The position numbers and the translations under genes were made by a program. From assembly GCA_950295325.1 (NCBI GenBank), contig OX485804.1:22568001-22632000 (forward strand): a stretch of 64,000 nt of DNA. The letters run 5' to 3'. Below are positions 46,356-58,669 of the stretch, piece after piece (the first letter of the stretch is position 1; each line of letters starts with the position of its first letter). The notes below the pieces were generated by a model. It did no database searches. It was not told the origin of the DNA and saw only the letters and a list, made by a program, of their open reading frames with translations. The DNA comes from Polytrichum commune (lineage: Eukaryota > Streptophyta > Polytrichopsida > Polytrichales > Polytrichaceae).

Positions 46356-46930
46356 GTATGCAGTGTTAACATGGAAGCATGATAATAGAGAATTAGTGTA
46401 ACATGTGATATCATGGAATAACATGAAGTCAACATTGCAATAACAACGATGATGACAACATGTTGCATGCGAGCGTGTGGTTTGAGTTCTTTGGTAGATT
46501 AATTCAATCTCAGAACCCATAACATATGAGAGGGAAATGTGACAACAAGAAGGGTGATTTAAACTGAGCACATTTGTTCCCTTCACGGGTCCTGTTATTG
46601 ACAAAAGGTGAAACTAAAACAACATGTGTGTGACCAGGGTGACAGATGAAGTCGGATGGGAATCCCAAACCTTTGCTTTCATATGCCGGGTATGAGGGGC
46701 TGATCACACTAACCAATTCAAACATCATCCATCGGCATCTCTGGCTGTAATAGTGTGAAAAGTGATGGGCCATCATCTATGTTTGAATAGAATCCCCAAC
46801 AATTTCATGGTTGGGACCGGACGGAAAGTTTGGTGTGATTGGGGCATGAGTGATGAGGGGGTCCGTCCACCCAAGGCTGTGTGGTCTTTGGCTGGGTGGT
46901 TCCTATTGCTGACAAAAGTTGAAACTGAGA

Positions 46931-47604
46931 GGAGGAGATGAAACTGACACGAAAATGAGAAAATCTGGCACAGTAAGCTCTGGCACCGTGGCTTGGCGCG
47001 GTTGGCTAAGCTCCAATTTAATGACCTACGTGGCCCTTCAAAAAGACGAGGTGGCAAGCCACGCGGAGGGGCCTATGTGAGCAGGCGAGGGGGGTGAGCC
47101 AGTGGAAGAGCGAGAGGTGTCACTTCGTCGTCTTGTTGGAGATGGCAACCTGTGTGTGGCCCGATCAGCATCCTCCGCCTCCCATTAGATTCTTTCCACC
47201 ATCGCCGTCATCGCCATAATTGGCACAAACCAACTGCAACCAAATTTGGCCACCACCTCACGCTACTAGGGCTAAATTTGATCCTTGCTTAAGTTGGAGC
47301 TCCCTCCCTCATCAACCAAGCAAAGCCTACATTTACTCATTCCAGAACGAGGGTGAAAGACTTGTGATGAATGCTGGAACGGTTTGCAGGGTTACCGGAA
47401 CGATGGCGACGAAGACTAAGATTCTGAAAGGTTGAGAGTGGCAGCAGCAAGTTGAGTGGGCAAGTTCGTCGTGACCAGCGGGGAGCTTGGAATCAAACCT
47501 TTTTGTGTGAAGAAAGAAAGGGAAGCCAACGTGTGCAGTTGTGTGTTTGGGAAGAAGTATTTGTGAAGAGAGTAGGGGAATTGTTGTGGTTGTGAATTGT
47601 GACC
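46931..47604 (+). promoter_or_regulatory. Promoter and 5' leader of the RSH gene
   Basis: Composition becomes GC-richer after the repeat cluster. A short upstream ORF of about 22 codons (ATG at 47367, stop at 47433-47435) precedes the main start at 47605 and could reduce translation if it lies in the mRNA. No TATA box was assigned. Confidence 0.4.
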
Positions 47605-50600
47605 ATGGTGTTGTATTCGAGCTCCCCGCCGGCCACTTGGACCACACCTTACTCCATGAGCAGTAAAGCTTCAGCGATGGTAGACATGGACATTCATTTC
47701 CAAACCCATCCCCAGCAGCAATATCATCATCATCACCATCACTCCTCATCACGACCGCCTGTGAAGGGAGGGCTTTCAAGTCTATTCTCCAACAACTCAT
47801 CTCGGCCGCCTCACCAACCTTCTTCTTTCTCTGCGAGTGATGTGTTAGATTCAGTTGGCTCTCCACAAGGAAGCTGTCAAAGTGATGTAAATTGTGGTTT
47901 GAGACCGTCCGAGGGTCTAGACAGCCGGTCAGTGGCTGTCAATATTCCCAAATCTTCATCATTAAAGTTTAAGGAGAGGAGTCCGGTGTCAGTGATCCAG
48001 GGGCCGGTTGCTTGTAGCAGCAACTATGGGTCACCCCTGAGTGCATGGGAAAGTGCAGGGACTAGTAGTGGAATTTCTCAAGTAGAGCGAGGGCCACGAA
48101 GGAGATCTTCTTTCTCTGATGTTGCAGAAAGAAGGCCTGTCTCGAGGAGTTTAGGGTTTGAAGTAGGTAACAACAGCAGCAGAAGCATCAGCATCTCCTC
48201 TCGTGGTGACCATTATCATCAATCCAGCTTGAAGGGATGCCGAACTGTGGACCCCCGAACGGTGTTGAGCTCTTCAGCCCCCTTACGGGTGGAAGGGTTT
48301 GACTCCTGTGCTCGCCACAGTAAAGTGGGGTTTTCGAGCACCCTGCAAAGCGAGGCTCCTGGGATGATGGAAGCTAGGGAAGAGGTTTTGTCGTTAGCAG
48401 AGCATGTGAATGGTGTCTCTTCAGCAAACATGGAGGAGGCTCTGATATCCTCAAAATCTGCCCCCATGTCTGCAGAGGAGCTGCTGAATTACGCACAAGC
48501 GAAGCACAAAGTCTTTAATGACCCCTGTGTTGTGAAAGCCTTCAGGATGGCAGAGGAGGCCCACAACGGGCAAGTAAGCATCTGTTGTTCATCCAAATTC
48601 TTAGTAATCTTGTGAAGCTCAACAGTACGCATGTGCATTGCAATGCGAAATGCTTTGTTTTGTCATGCTAGCTGTGTGTTCCTCCCACATCTAGCTCATC
48701 CTTTCTGTCTGTCTTAATAACCTGTAACTCTCTCTACTTTGTTTCTGCACTGGGTTAGCACTCCATTTCCAGGCAGAAAGTCATTTGCTTGCCAAATGTT
48801 TTAGGTCTGATGCTGTATATCTATTTGTAATTAAGGAGAAACTGCTATTTGCTAATGGAACAGGTCAGACGAAATGGGGATCTTTACCTTGCACATTGTG
48901 TAGAAACAGCCATCATCTTGGCGGCAGCTGGTGTAGGTAGTACAGTGGTGGCAGCAGGTTTGCTGCACGATGCTCTTGACGATTCCAACTTAAGTCTGCA
49001 GTCACTGCGTGCAGCGTTGGGGGAGGATGTAGCAAGCTTGATTGTAGGGGTAAGTAATATTGAACTCATTCAACATGCTCAACAGATGAACTTGCGTCTC
49101 AATATACAAGTAACTTTGCTACAAGAATAGTGTTTTGTGGTTTTTATCAAGCTTACTACCTAATTCGTCTATTCTTGTGAATGGCGGGTGGTGACCATTT
49201 CGAGTTGGCTACCATCAAATGATTTTCTTTGAATACGGGGGTGACCATTTCTGGAATGGTCACCATACATCAAAAACAAGAAGGGAAGAACATTAACAAC
49301 ATGGTGGTCGGCCATTTCGAATTGCCAAACCGTCCTTTGCGAGTGGTGTATAAGACTTGCTCCAGACTTTCTTATGTGGATTTAGTGTCACAGTGTGCAC
49401 AGTTGACGATGTTGTGTTGTTGGAACAGGTGTCAAAGTTGAGTCAATTTAGTGCACTTGCCCGAGACAATCAGACAGTTTGCGATCCATTAGAAGCGGAC
49501 AGATTAAAAACAATGATCTTGGCAATGGTCGATGTTCGTGTTGTACTGATAAAGATTGCTGACCGGTTGCACAACATGAGGACACTAAAGGCCCTTCCAC
49601 CTTGCAAGCAAGTTGGTATTGCCAGAGAAACTTTAGAGATATATGCACCCTTGGCAAATCGCCTAGGTGTGTGGAGCTGGAAAGCGGAGTTGGAGGATCT
49701 AGGTTTTGAGTGCTTGAATCCCGTGGAGCACCAAGAGTTATCACTGAAGCTGTCAGAGCAGTGCGAAGAGGAAGTCGTGATGTCCTCAATCAAAGAACTG
49801 CACAAGGCCTTGCAAGTGCAGGGAGTGCGATGTATCGATCTTTCCGGACGGCCAAAAAATCTTTACAGCATTTACAAGAAAATGATGAAGTAAGTTGTAG
49901 ACAATATTCTTAATCAACACTTGCTTGCTTCCAGTGTCTCCTCAGAACTTGACATTGTATAGAGGTTCCTCTTCATCTGAGTTCATTTATCTAGTAATTC
50001 TCTATATGGATTGGTGTGGCTACGCTGCCCCATATTGTGTTTGGTTTACAGTGATTTGGACGTTGTGAAATGTGGTATTTAAAGAATCAATGTGATTCTA
50101 CTGTATGTGCAGGAAGGGTAAGAGTGTTGAGGATATTCTTGACGTTCGTGGATTACGCTTGATTGTCCCTGATGAAAAGAGCTGTTACGCAGCATTAGAG
50201 GTTGTCCGGCAGCTTTGGAAACACATCGCTGGAAAGTTCAAGGACTATATTGTGGAGCCAAAGTGCAATGGGTATGTCTTTTTACTATGTTTCTGTTAGC
50301 TTCCTACGTTGTTTTAATATCTGACGGATAAGGGACTTTTCTGTCCTATTAGCAATTGTCATACTTCTAACATTATTTGACCTGCACAGGTATAAATCTC
50401 TCCACATTGTAGTCATTGGAAGTGATGGGTATCCACTAGAGGTGCAAATTCGGACGAAGGAAATGCATCATCAGGCAGAGTATGGCTTAGCAGCCCATTG
50501 GAGATACAAGGAAGACAACACTGAGCATTCCGCATTTAGTCTGGAAAGAGTTGAGTGGGCAAGATGGGTCTTGACATGGCACAGTGAGATTTTAGACACC

Positions 50601-51897
50601 AAGTTGCGGGTTTCACCAATGGGACCTGATTTGCGGCCACCATGCCCCTTCCCTGTACATAGCAGTGATTGCCCTTACGTGTCTTGCTCTGGACCACCAC
50701 TGAAAGAAAATGACCCAGTGCTGATTATCAAAGTGGAAAATGATAAGGTAAGATACTTTCACATAATGTGTCTGAAAAGTGTTACATTGTCCTTGAAAAT
50801 TTGGGCCAGCTGCTGTGACTTCTCTATAGGATGAAGCATTCTCATGGAGAGAATAACAAAGAAGTCAGTCTCTTGAGAGGGAAGGACTTAACAGATTGCT
50901 GATCAACACTAATGTGTTGTATATGTGCAAGGCGGTAAAGGACACATCTTAGAAGTCGTCTGTGGTTTCAATAAATGTTGATGGAAATTTCAATGACTTT
51001 CTCACAATCAACAAAGCTCAATTCTAGTTCATTTTGTAATAAATAAAAATTAGGGTTTAGAGTTATAGTCTACACTGATATAACCTGTAAGTAATCGTGG
51101 CTCATTCAGCACATGAAGTAAGTGGGCCTAATCCAGTTACTTTATTCTTAATCGGACACCCATATTTGAGTGGTGTGTGGTGTGGTGGATCTAAGAACGG
51201 ACACCAAAAAGACGTGTGTTTGAAAAATGTTTGACTACGTGCTCAGAACTTGTTAATTACTTTAGGTTCAGTTCAGGAACATAATTGGGACCTATATGAT
51301 CAGTCAAGAAAGAGAATCTCCACTTTGATAATTAATTAGACAAATCATATGAGCTCCAAAAGTTATGAGGAAAAAGGCTATGGCCTCAGTTCAATTATCT
51401 AAGCTTCTTGTACTAATCGCATCTTTAATATCCTAGGATAAGTGTTTGCAGAGCTGAAAGCGTCCATTCTAGGCTTACTTACCTTACATCAAATTGTGCT
51501 GCAGATGGTTGTGCAAGAGCTGCCTGCAAATTCAACTGTCAGGGACCTTATGTCTAGGAAGATGTTAGATGTGGACTCTTTATTAGTGAACGCAAGCTCA
51601 AGTAGTTGGGAGGAGCCAACAGTGAAAGTGAACCATCAATTGGTTGACAATCCAGAACAGAAGTTGAAGATGGGCGACTTTGTGGAAGTTATGACAATCC
51701 CTGGAACGATTATTACTGAAAGCAGCCCAGTGCACTTGTCTGCCGAAGAAAGGATAGCCATAGAATTTCAGCGGGAACAGCTTAAGCGGCTGTACCTGGA
51801 AGGGGGAAATCGCACCAAAGAATTGAGAACCGCATCCGCAGGCCTTGCAAGAGAACTTGTGGCTGAAAATAATGTATATCTAGAAATGAGATACTGA
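47605..51897 (+). CDS. RelA/SpoT homologue (RSH2/RSH3-type), chloroplast (p)ppGpp synthetase/hydrolase
   Basis: Exons 47605-48573, 48864-49049, 49429-49889, 50113-50271, 50390-50747 and 51505-51897 join in phase to encode 841 residues. The N terminus ([17 protein letters not shown]) resembles RSH2/3 transit peptides. A 300-residue Ser/His-rich region follows. The HD hydrolase domain shows the metal ligands His334 (HCVET), His358-Asp359 (LLHDALDD) and Asp430 (ADRLHNM). The synthetase domain has [51 protein letters not shown] (591-597) and [26 protein letters not shown]-like C-terminal part starts at about 712 ([14 protein letters not shown]). Plants make the alarmone (p)ppGpp in plastids with these enzymes. 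HDxxED reads HDALDD, as is usual in plant RSH2/3. Slightly longer than typical (~710-740), mainly at the N terminus. Confidence 0.95.
49240..49264. repeat. Perfect hairpin in RSH intron 2
   Basis: GGTGACCATT (49240-49249) and AATGGTCACC (49255-49264) are exact complements around TCTGG. The half-word GTGACCATTTCGAGTTGGCT occurs again about 50 bases upstream. Confidence 0.7.
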
Positions 51898-54800
51898 CAT
51901 TGTGCAGTATTGGTTTGTACATATCATTTGTACATGATGTCTTATTAAGAGTTGGGTAGAATTCATTCTTTGCCATGGAAAAGATGGTATTGCTGACACA
52001 CCACATCTGGTTCTACATGAAGAGATGTAAGGCCTATTTGCATACTTGAAGGATGTGAGTTGTCTTGCAATTGAACTATGTGTACAGACAAGAAAAGCCA
52101 ATTGGCTAATTTGTAAAAACAGGAAAGTGGAATGCGTCGTTTCCTTATCTTGCATATCCTCTTTGTTCTGTTTCTGTGTTCTGCTACGTCTAGTGTCTTT
52201 TGTTGATGAGGACGACTGTACATTAAAAACCACTATCAATCTTGCGATTTCAGTTGTAGACTTATAAGATCTCCATTTGTCATTCCTTCTCGAGTCTATT
52301 GGACTATGGAGTCTCAGGGTCAGCAATGAAGCTTTCCCCAGATTGGACACATGGTCTTCTAGTGCTGTCCTTATTAGACTCGGCCCCCGATTGTTTTGGG
52401 AATACATGCGCAATACAGGAATCCTTTGTACTTCACTCGTTAACAAAGTGTCCACAAAGAAAGACCTTTCTTTCAGGATTATCTGGAAACAACGTCACAT
52501 GGACCATCAAAGTCCAGAACATTTTGGAAGTCCCGTGCATAAGTTCCATGGGGTTGAGGGCACTCTTTGATGAGAATGGCCCAAGCCATGTGCATGGTAC
52601 ATGATTCCTTCTTAATACCCCTTTATTGACTAGAGTGAAGATTGTACATACAAAGCGTAGACTACATAACAATCTCATGTATGTAAACGAGAATTTTATT
52701 ATCCTAGAGCAAATTGTCCCCTACTTGTCTTAATTGTTTATTTCAAAAAAATAAGCATCAATTGGAAGAAAAAAATCAGGCATTCATTTGTATAAATGCT
52801 CATTCTTATGGACAAAGTCATTGTAGTACATCACTGGGGATGACACGTACTGCTTCGTGGATGAAAACATATAAACTTTTGGAAGGTATAAGATATATAT
52901 GGATGAAACAAACTCCTTTTGTTGAGAAACCTTAGGAGGGCCTTAGGATACATTTACTTCTCCCTCATAATTCATACTACCCAATATATTGCTACGATCC
53001 CATATGGATACATTGGAATCCAAATTCTCATCGAACATATCCTTTTGTATACGCACGTGGTATTGTATGGGCTACATTGAGTACCCTCCCTTAGGAAGGA
53101 AAGTGCCAACTAAGAAGTAACCTTCTTTCACACGTGGTACTAGGCATCCACCTCCAAATCAATCAATCAATCAATCAATATTAATTGATTGTTGCCCGGT
53201 TTTCGACACGCTATTGACAAGGTATAATGTCCCTTGTAGTTGATTTGAGCTTCATGGTTTTAAGGCTCTCATCTCAGTAAATGTATGTATCTTTAGGATA
53301 TAAATACGACCGAAAACAAGCTTGGTAATGTTCTCTCTTCTTCACTCCATACTGCACATATCTCTAGAATCGGCAAACATGGTTGGCAGTCCTAGTAAAC
53401 TTCAAACGTTATGACATGGTCAGGTGACAAAATCAATCTCTTACATGGTTAGTATAATACACAATGTGTGGAAGATGATTTGATTTACGACTTGACGAAA
53501 GATATAACCTAAACGTGGCATTTAACATGGTGACAAGCAACTCATTTTGATTGATGTGAGGATCTCGCCTCCGTGTACTTGGCGTTAGTTAAGTGGCCCA
53601 GCTTGATACTTACTTGGGTAATGTTTAGTGCAATTCCACTACAAAATAGTTGTGGCTTGGTTATGACTTGCAAATAGATAGGAAGATAGAAACAACGGCT
53701 CTTTGAGATAGCAAGTGTAAACCGCTACAAGCATATGAGTCTTGGGCAATTCACCTCTTTGACTAAGAGATCGTCCTACATTATTGAAAAATATGCAAAT
53801 TTTATCACAGCGGTAGATTTGCACGTTTCTCTCACCGACACAAGACTCGTATGCTAGTAGTGAATGGAGAGCCTCTTCACCCGCGGGCTAATACCACATT
53901 TTAGTACAAGGTTGTGCATTTGCAAGGATGGCGTATGTGTCTCAAACATGTTGTTTGTGAGTGTGGCTCTGTGAAGATACTATGGGGACTTTGTGTCACT
54001 CGTTGTTGTGAATATGGTGTTCTTGACATACTTTTGTTTGTGGGGTTTGCTGCAGGTGCACTCTTGATTGTAGAGATCTCCCATACATACGATTAGCTCA
54101 GCTGGTGGAATTCCGACCTTCATCAACAAATAGCAAAGCTACTTCAATGGCGTACCTTCTTCAAATCAGAACTCTTCTCTTGGTACAGGGTAAAGTTTAC
54201 AACATTTTGAGGATGTATTGCATGGACTTCTTTCTCATGCCCATTTACCTTTCATATATATTTTTGCATTGTCTAACCACTCGTGACTTATTCCAATCTG
54301 TAACATGCATTAAGGTGAATGCACTATAAAGAAATGTGATCTAATAATAGATTCTAAGATATAGAGGTACATACGCAACTCTGAAATCATGTGCATCTTT
54401 GGAAGAAAACCATTTGTAGATCATCTATGAATTTCACTTCAAGATTTGAAGAACATATTCACCTTGACTTCAAAAATAACATTGTAAACTCTTAGGTTCT
54501 TTGACATTTGGATTACTTAATGTGCTCATGTAATGATATAATTTATCAAACCCTACAAGTGATGAAATTCAAAAAGTTCCATAGCGGTCAACCCAAGCAG
54601 TTTGTTGATGTGTCTATTCTTGATTGAATACCAAAAGGCACATTATCACCCATAATTGATGACCTTGCCTTCGCATGACCAATATGTCCAATAATAAACA
54701 CATGTCTCCTTGCCATCGGACGGAGTAGGCATCCTGGCACATATGTCGCCGTTGCCATGGCTATATATGTAGGTTGGGCGCCTATTGAAGCCCATGGCAT

Positions 54801-54943
54801 GGCACCTAGCATCCACTACCTAATTCAAAATAGGTGCAATCACTTGGTAGACACTCTTAGTCCTTTGATTGTTGCAATCTCACTGAATTCATCCTTTTCG
54901 CCAAGCACTTCCTCCTCCATCATCCATCATAAAGACCCAGCAA
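51898..54943. other. Gene-free stretch downstream of RSH
   Basis: The first few hundred bases are probably 3' untranslated sequence. Two overlapping ~100-codon ORFs at about 52277-52604 have no recognised domain. An (AATC)n microsatellite is at about 53156-53180. Confidence 0.4.
53156..53180. repeat. (AATC)n microsatellite
   Basis: Five to six tandem AATC units. Confidence 0.8.
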
Positions 54944-54944
54944 C

Positions 54945-55265
54945 TACACTAAATAGGATATTTAGTGTTTGATACACTAAATACAAACGCATACACAAAA
55001 TATCAATAACCTCATGAAAGTAAGTAACATTAAATATTATCTCAAACACTAAATCTCAACTATAGTAATATGTGGAAGTTACATGTTTGAATTTAGTGAT
55101 AGTAAAAATATGAAAAAAGGGTATAATAAGGGAGGTGGCAGTAGGGAAGGTAGCGGCACATTTATGTCTAACACTAATTGTCAAGGAATTGAAAATTTAT
55201 ATCGAGCAGGGCACGGTGGTAACAACACTAAATATAATCAAACACTAAATCTCCTATTTAGTGTA
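54945..55265. mobile_element. MITE of the CACTAAATA family, ~320 bp
   Basis: Left end TACACTAAATAGGATATTTA then GTGTTTGAT; right end ATCAAACACTAAAT then CTCCTATTTAGTGTA. The inverted arms of about 30 bases agree with the 31590 element at the very tip (CACTAAATA). TA flanks both sides if the element is taken as CACTAAATA...TATTTAGTG. The interior differs from the 31590 copy. Confidence 0.82.
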
Positions 55266-56670
55266 CTCTACAATTTACTACGGGGACGATTCCTAGGCGG
55301 AATTGCCCACTTTAGAACATGGATGGCTGTTTATTTCCAAAATGCCCCATTGTCAATCGAATTAATCCGGGCCGTTTAAGTGGATTGGTCTCCATGTTGC
55401 TAGGCTTTGAGGTGCTTTTAGATCTTGACACTTGGCTAAGTGTCATGGGTTCCTTATTCCGGCGATGCCACCTAGCATGGCCTTCAACTAACAACTCGTT
55501 GAGGTGTTTTTAGGGCACTCGCCTCACCTACTACACTGGGCATGTGTAATATGGTTGCCTTCGCAAATAGGTTACCTCTTTGCCCATGTAAATCACCTTG
55601 GATCAATATCGGATTATAAAAACTCTCATTGTATTTATTCATTCATATAGCAACCTCACTAAAAGAAGAATTCCATGTCATTTATTAATGCGAGAATAAG
55701 CATTCAACAATTGTGTGGAATGTCAATAAATGAGTGTTGTAACGTTCTCAAATATTATGAGATTCAAGAGGCATGTTCCTCCCAACCTTAGAGCTTATAT
55801 ACTAGATACTACTATGAGTTGAGGCCACCTCCAACTAGTAGTTAAGTATATGCTAGCAAGCTCTCCCTCCATGCCTTTAGGATAATTCTAAGTGCACTTA
55901 ATTAATGGTCGTTACTTACGAGGTAGAACCAAGTGTAAAACCATAGCTTCAACTAGTTAACTCCCTTTACCTTTAGGATTGCTAGAGCACTCAGGGTAGC
56001 GCCTCTAGTCTTCTAGTAAAGGAGTCCTAGTTGAATGAGAGGTTGTAAATAAACAATAAACAATAAATATGTAATACACGTTACAAGTGTCATGTAACCT
56101 GATTGTATATATCCATGTGGATTCGTACTATTGGTGCTCTCATACAAGATGGGAATACATACAATATGGTTGTTGGTTGCATGGTAATATTAAGTGGGCA
56201 AGTGGTGGTAGTGGTTCTAAATTAGGGTAGATGTTAATCTAAAATATTCCTAAAGGTTATATAATGAAGGGGCAAAGAACATTGGGTCCAGAAAACATTG
56301 TCCACCTTTCACCTCAATTTACAAACATTTACCTTATGTTAGGGGATAACAATGTTCAAACACCCAACCTTTCTAATGTTTGAAACGTTCTTTCAATTAC
56401 TTGATTATAATGCCCCTTTGTAGACCCTCTACTTATTTGAATTTGGGGAATAAAGTGGTCTAAAGGTCAATCTTGTAATGGCTTTGAACAGATTTTTTGT
56501 TGCACCAACAAAAGAGATGTTATGTTGCTTTAGTGCCCTTAACAACGTGCACTTGTGTGCATAATCACCCCTGCCTCGGACATGAGAAGCATGACTTTCT
56601 TGATTATCAGTTCTATCCATATGTTAAACACTCCGCCTACAGAGTACAGTTCATGAGCAAGCTCATGTAT
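55266..56670. other. Gene-free stretch
   Basis: AT-rich, no gene, RNA or clear repeat recognised. Confidence 0.4.
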
Positions 56671-57040
56671 AGGTGTTCCTCGGGGGGGGGGGGGGGGGGG
56701 GGGTAATCATTGGTTGGAGTAGCAATATACGTGCGAACAAATGATAGGGTATTTTAAAAACATGGGGGCAAAAAATTATAAATGGACTTAAGAGTAATAT
56801 AGGGTATCAAAAATGACATTGGACATCTTTAAAGTACTATAGGGTATGGAATAATAGGTAATTTGGAATTATAAGTAATGCAAGCCATTTTTCTATTAAC
56901 CCAAAGTAGAAATTTACATAATGATAGCATGTGAAAAAAAAAAGAGAATTAAAAGTAATACCCCCTTGTAAAATAGTGGTTGTTCGCACCTATATCCTTA
57001 ACTTTTTAACACACTGCCCCCCCCCCCCCCGAGAGGTGTT
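56671..57040. mobile_element. Element bounded by a 22-base G run and a 14-base C run
   Basis: G(22) at 56682-56703 faces C(14) at 57017-57030. Just inside, TGCGAACAA on the left (56731) and TTGTTCGCA on the right (56983) are inverted. GGTGTTCC lies outside both ends. A few hundred bases between are AT-rich. This looks like an inverted-repeat element whose ends have become homopolymers, but boundaries are uncertain. Confidence 0.45.
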
Positions 57041-57505
57041 CCATCTCCGTTGAGTAGAGCCCCATTACCACGGAATGGACAAGCAAAAACATTACTTGCA
57101 ACTTGTGCCCAAGGGGAGGATTTTTTTTGTTTTTACGTGTTGCTCGACCTACCCAACTTGCCTAGGGGGAAAATGAGGAACGAACCTTGAAAATGAAGTC
57201 TACAATTTTTTTTAATTCTATGTCACCATATATTAAACCACATTGCTAAAAACGTGTAACTTCTTTTATGCATCTGATAACTTCAACCACAACAAAATTA
57301 TAATTCTTCTATATTTTTAATGTGATAATAAATATTAACAAGAGTGTGGACGGTAGATATATATATAGTTGAGGGCAAGCCTAAACCAAGTGGTCGTAAG
57401 TAGGTGTGCACATAAAATACCCAAAAACAAAATAGAAACAAAAGAAATGCCAGGCTTGGAGCCCAACCCATAATGTCCATAACCTACACTTGAGTTGAAT
57501 GCCCT

Positions 57506-57735
57506 AAAATCCATGACAGGCACGTGCCAAGGATTTTAGACCACATTGAGGAGGAGAGCAAAAAAATTAGAAACAAAAAAAAACAGTCCAATCCTTGAAG
57601 CTAAAAATAAAATATTTGATATTTGATATTTAAAATATTTAAAATTTGAAAAAAAACCCAAGCCCAACACCTCAAATCTTTGGTAGGCACATGCCAAAGA
57701 ATTCAAGCCACATTGAGGAGGAGAGCTAAGGCCGG
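57506..57735. repeat. Direct repeat pair, ~166 bp apart
   Basis: The words GGCAC(G/A)TGCCAA and CCACATTGAGGAGGAGAGC occur in the same order at about 57520-57562 and 57686-57728, so a ~166 bp unit was duplicated. Confidence 0.7.
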
Positions 57736-58640
57736 GGGTAATAAATTATTTCTAAGATGAAAAAAAAAATAAATCTCTAAATCATTTAATTATTTTAAAA
57801 TTTAAAATTCCTTATTTGGAAGCCTAGTGCTCCTTGCACATAACCCAAGTTAGGCGCTAGTGAAGAGTAGTGCCATGTGGAGGGGGGGGGGGGACTCAAG
57901 AAGCCATATGTCATAAAAGCTAATGCAATGATTATTTCTAAGTCTATCATCAAAGAATGAGCATAATCGTATGTCGGCTTATTGATGGGTGGTCCATCAG
58001 GTCAATTGGATCCCTATACTCTACCCAAAAAAAACCAAATTGTCTACACATCCTATAATCCCTCCTAACAAACCAAACCTTAAATTGAAGTTGAATTTCT
58101 TGCTCTACCTCGTTTAAAAATATTATTTATATAAAAAATAAAAATAAAAAAATTTAATAAAAAAAAGCTTCATATGTGTTCAAGAATACAATATAAATCA
58201 CACCTAAGATTTAATATAGTATCATGGTTTGGAGTTGTGAGGAGTTCAAGTCTCATATATGAATTGGCAACCTTAATCCAAGTCATTCGATAATTGAGTC
58301 GGATTGCCATTTAATTGACTAACAACGTACTTTTAGAAGTTCTAGAATCTCCTACCTCTACATAAGCCACAATGAATTTCATATGAGTCTATTATTTAGT
58401 TTATTGCATGGTTTATTGAATGGAGACTAAGTCTCTTGCATGGTTGATTGAGTTTATCCCAAAATCACATGATCTTGCATTTGCATGGAATTTGGACATG
58501 TATGTTATTCAGAAGGCAATCACTACCTCGGGACACGTGGACTTGTAAGTTTTATCCTTTTCTTCAAAGTACCAAGAATTGCAATCGCAATATAGCACCA
58601 CGCTTCCTGAAATTGATGACATTTGTGAGATTTTTGGGAC
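57736..58640. other. Gene-free stretch
   Basis: AT-rich with a 12-base G run at 57882-57893; nothing coding recognised. Confidence 0.4.
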
Positions 58641-58669
58641 AATTGAAGGTGATGGCATGACCAAGACCT

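Larger units (their letters stand above)
45060..46930 (-). repeat. Complex tandem repeat cluster, possibly LTR-derived
   Basis: Two adjacent ~458-bp units (about 45720-46178 and 46179-46640) and a third partial unit share GTCTTTGACTTGACGGTTCC, TCTAACCTCCCTAATAT, CTTGTGGCAACC, GTGTGGTTTGAGTTCTTTGG and CTGTGCTTTCATTTG. A second unit type (about 45330-45490, 45488-45640, 46690-46870) carries GTGTGAAAAGTG(G/A)TGGGCCA and AATCCCCAACAATT. Read on the minus strand, this second unit starts TGTTGGGGATTATGTT, as many plant LTRs do. No gag, protease, integrase or reverse transcriptase was seen. Confidence 0.7.

Noticed and set aside
47333-47866. 177-codon minus-strand ORF over the RSH start
   Set aside because: Antisense shadow of RSH exon 1 and leader; no family features.
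52277-52604. Overlapping ~100-codon ORFs downstream of RSH as an extra RSH exon or gene
   Set aside because: RSH already ends with a family-typical C terminus at 51897, and neither ORF shows a recognisable domain.
54094-54112. tRNA-like A box (TTAGCTCAGCTGGTGG)
   Set aside because: It matches the D-arm consensus, but no B box, anticodon arm or acceptor stem follows, so it is not a tRNA gene; SINE remnant or chance.
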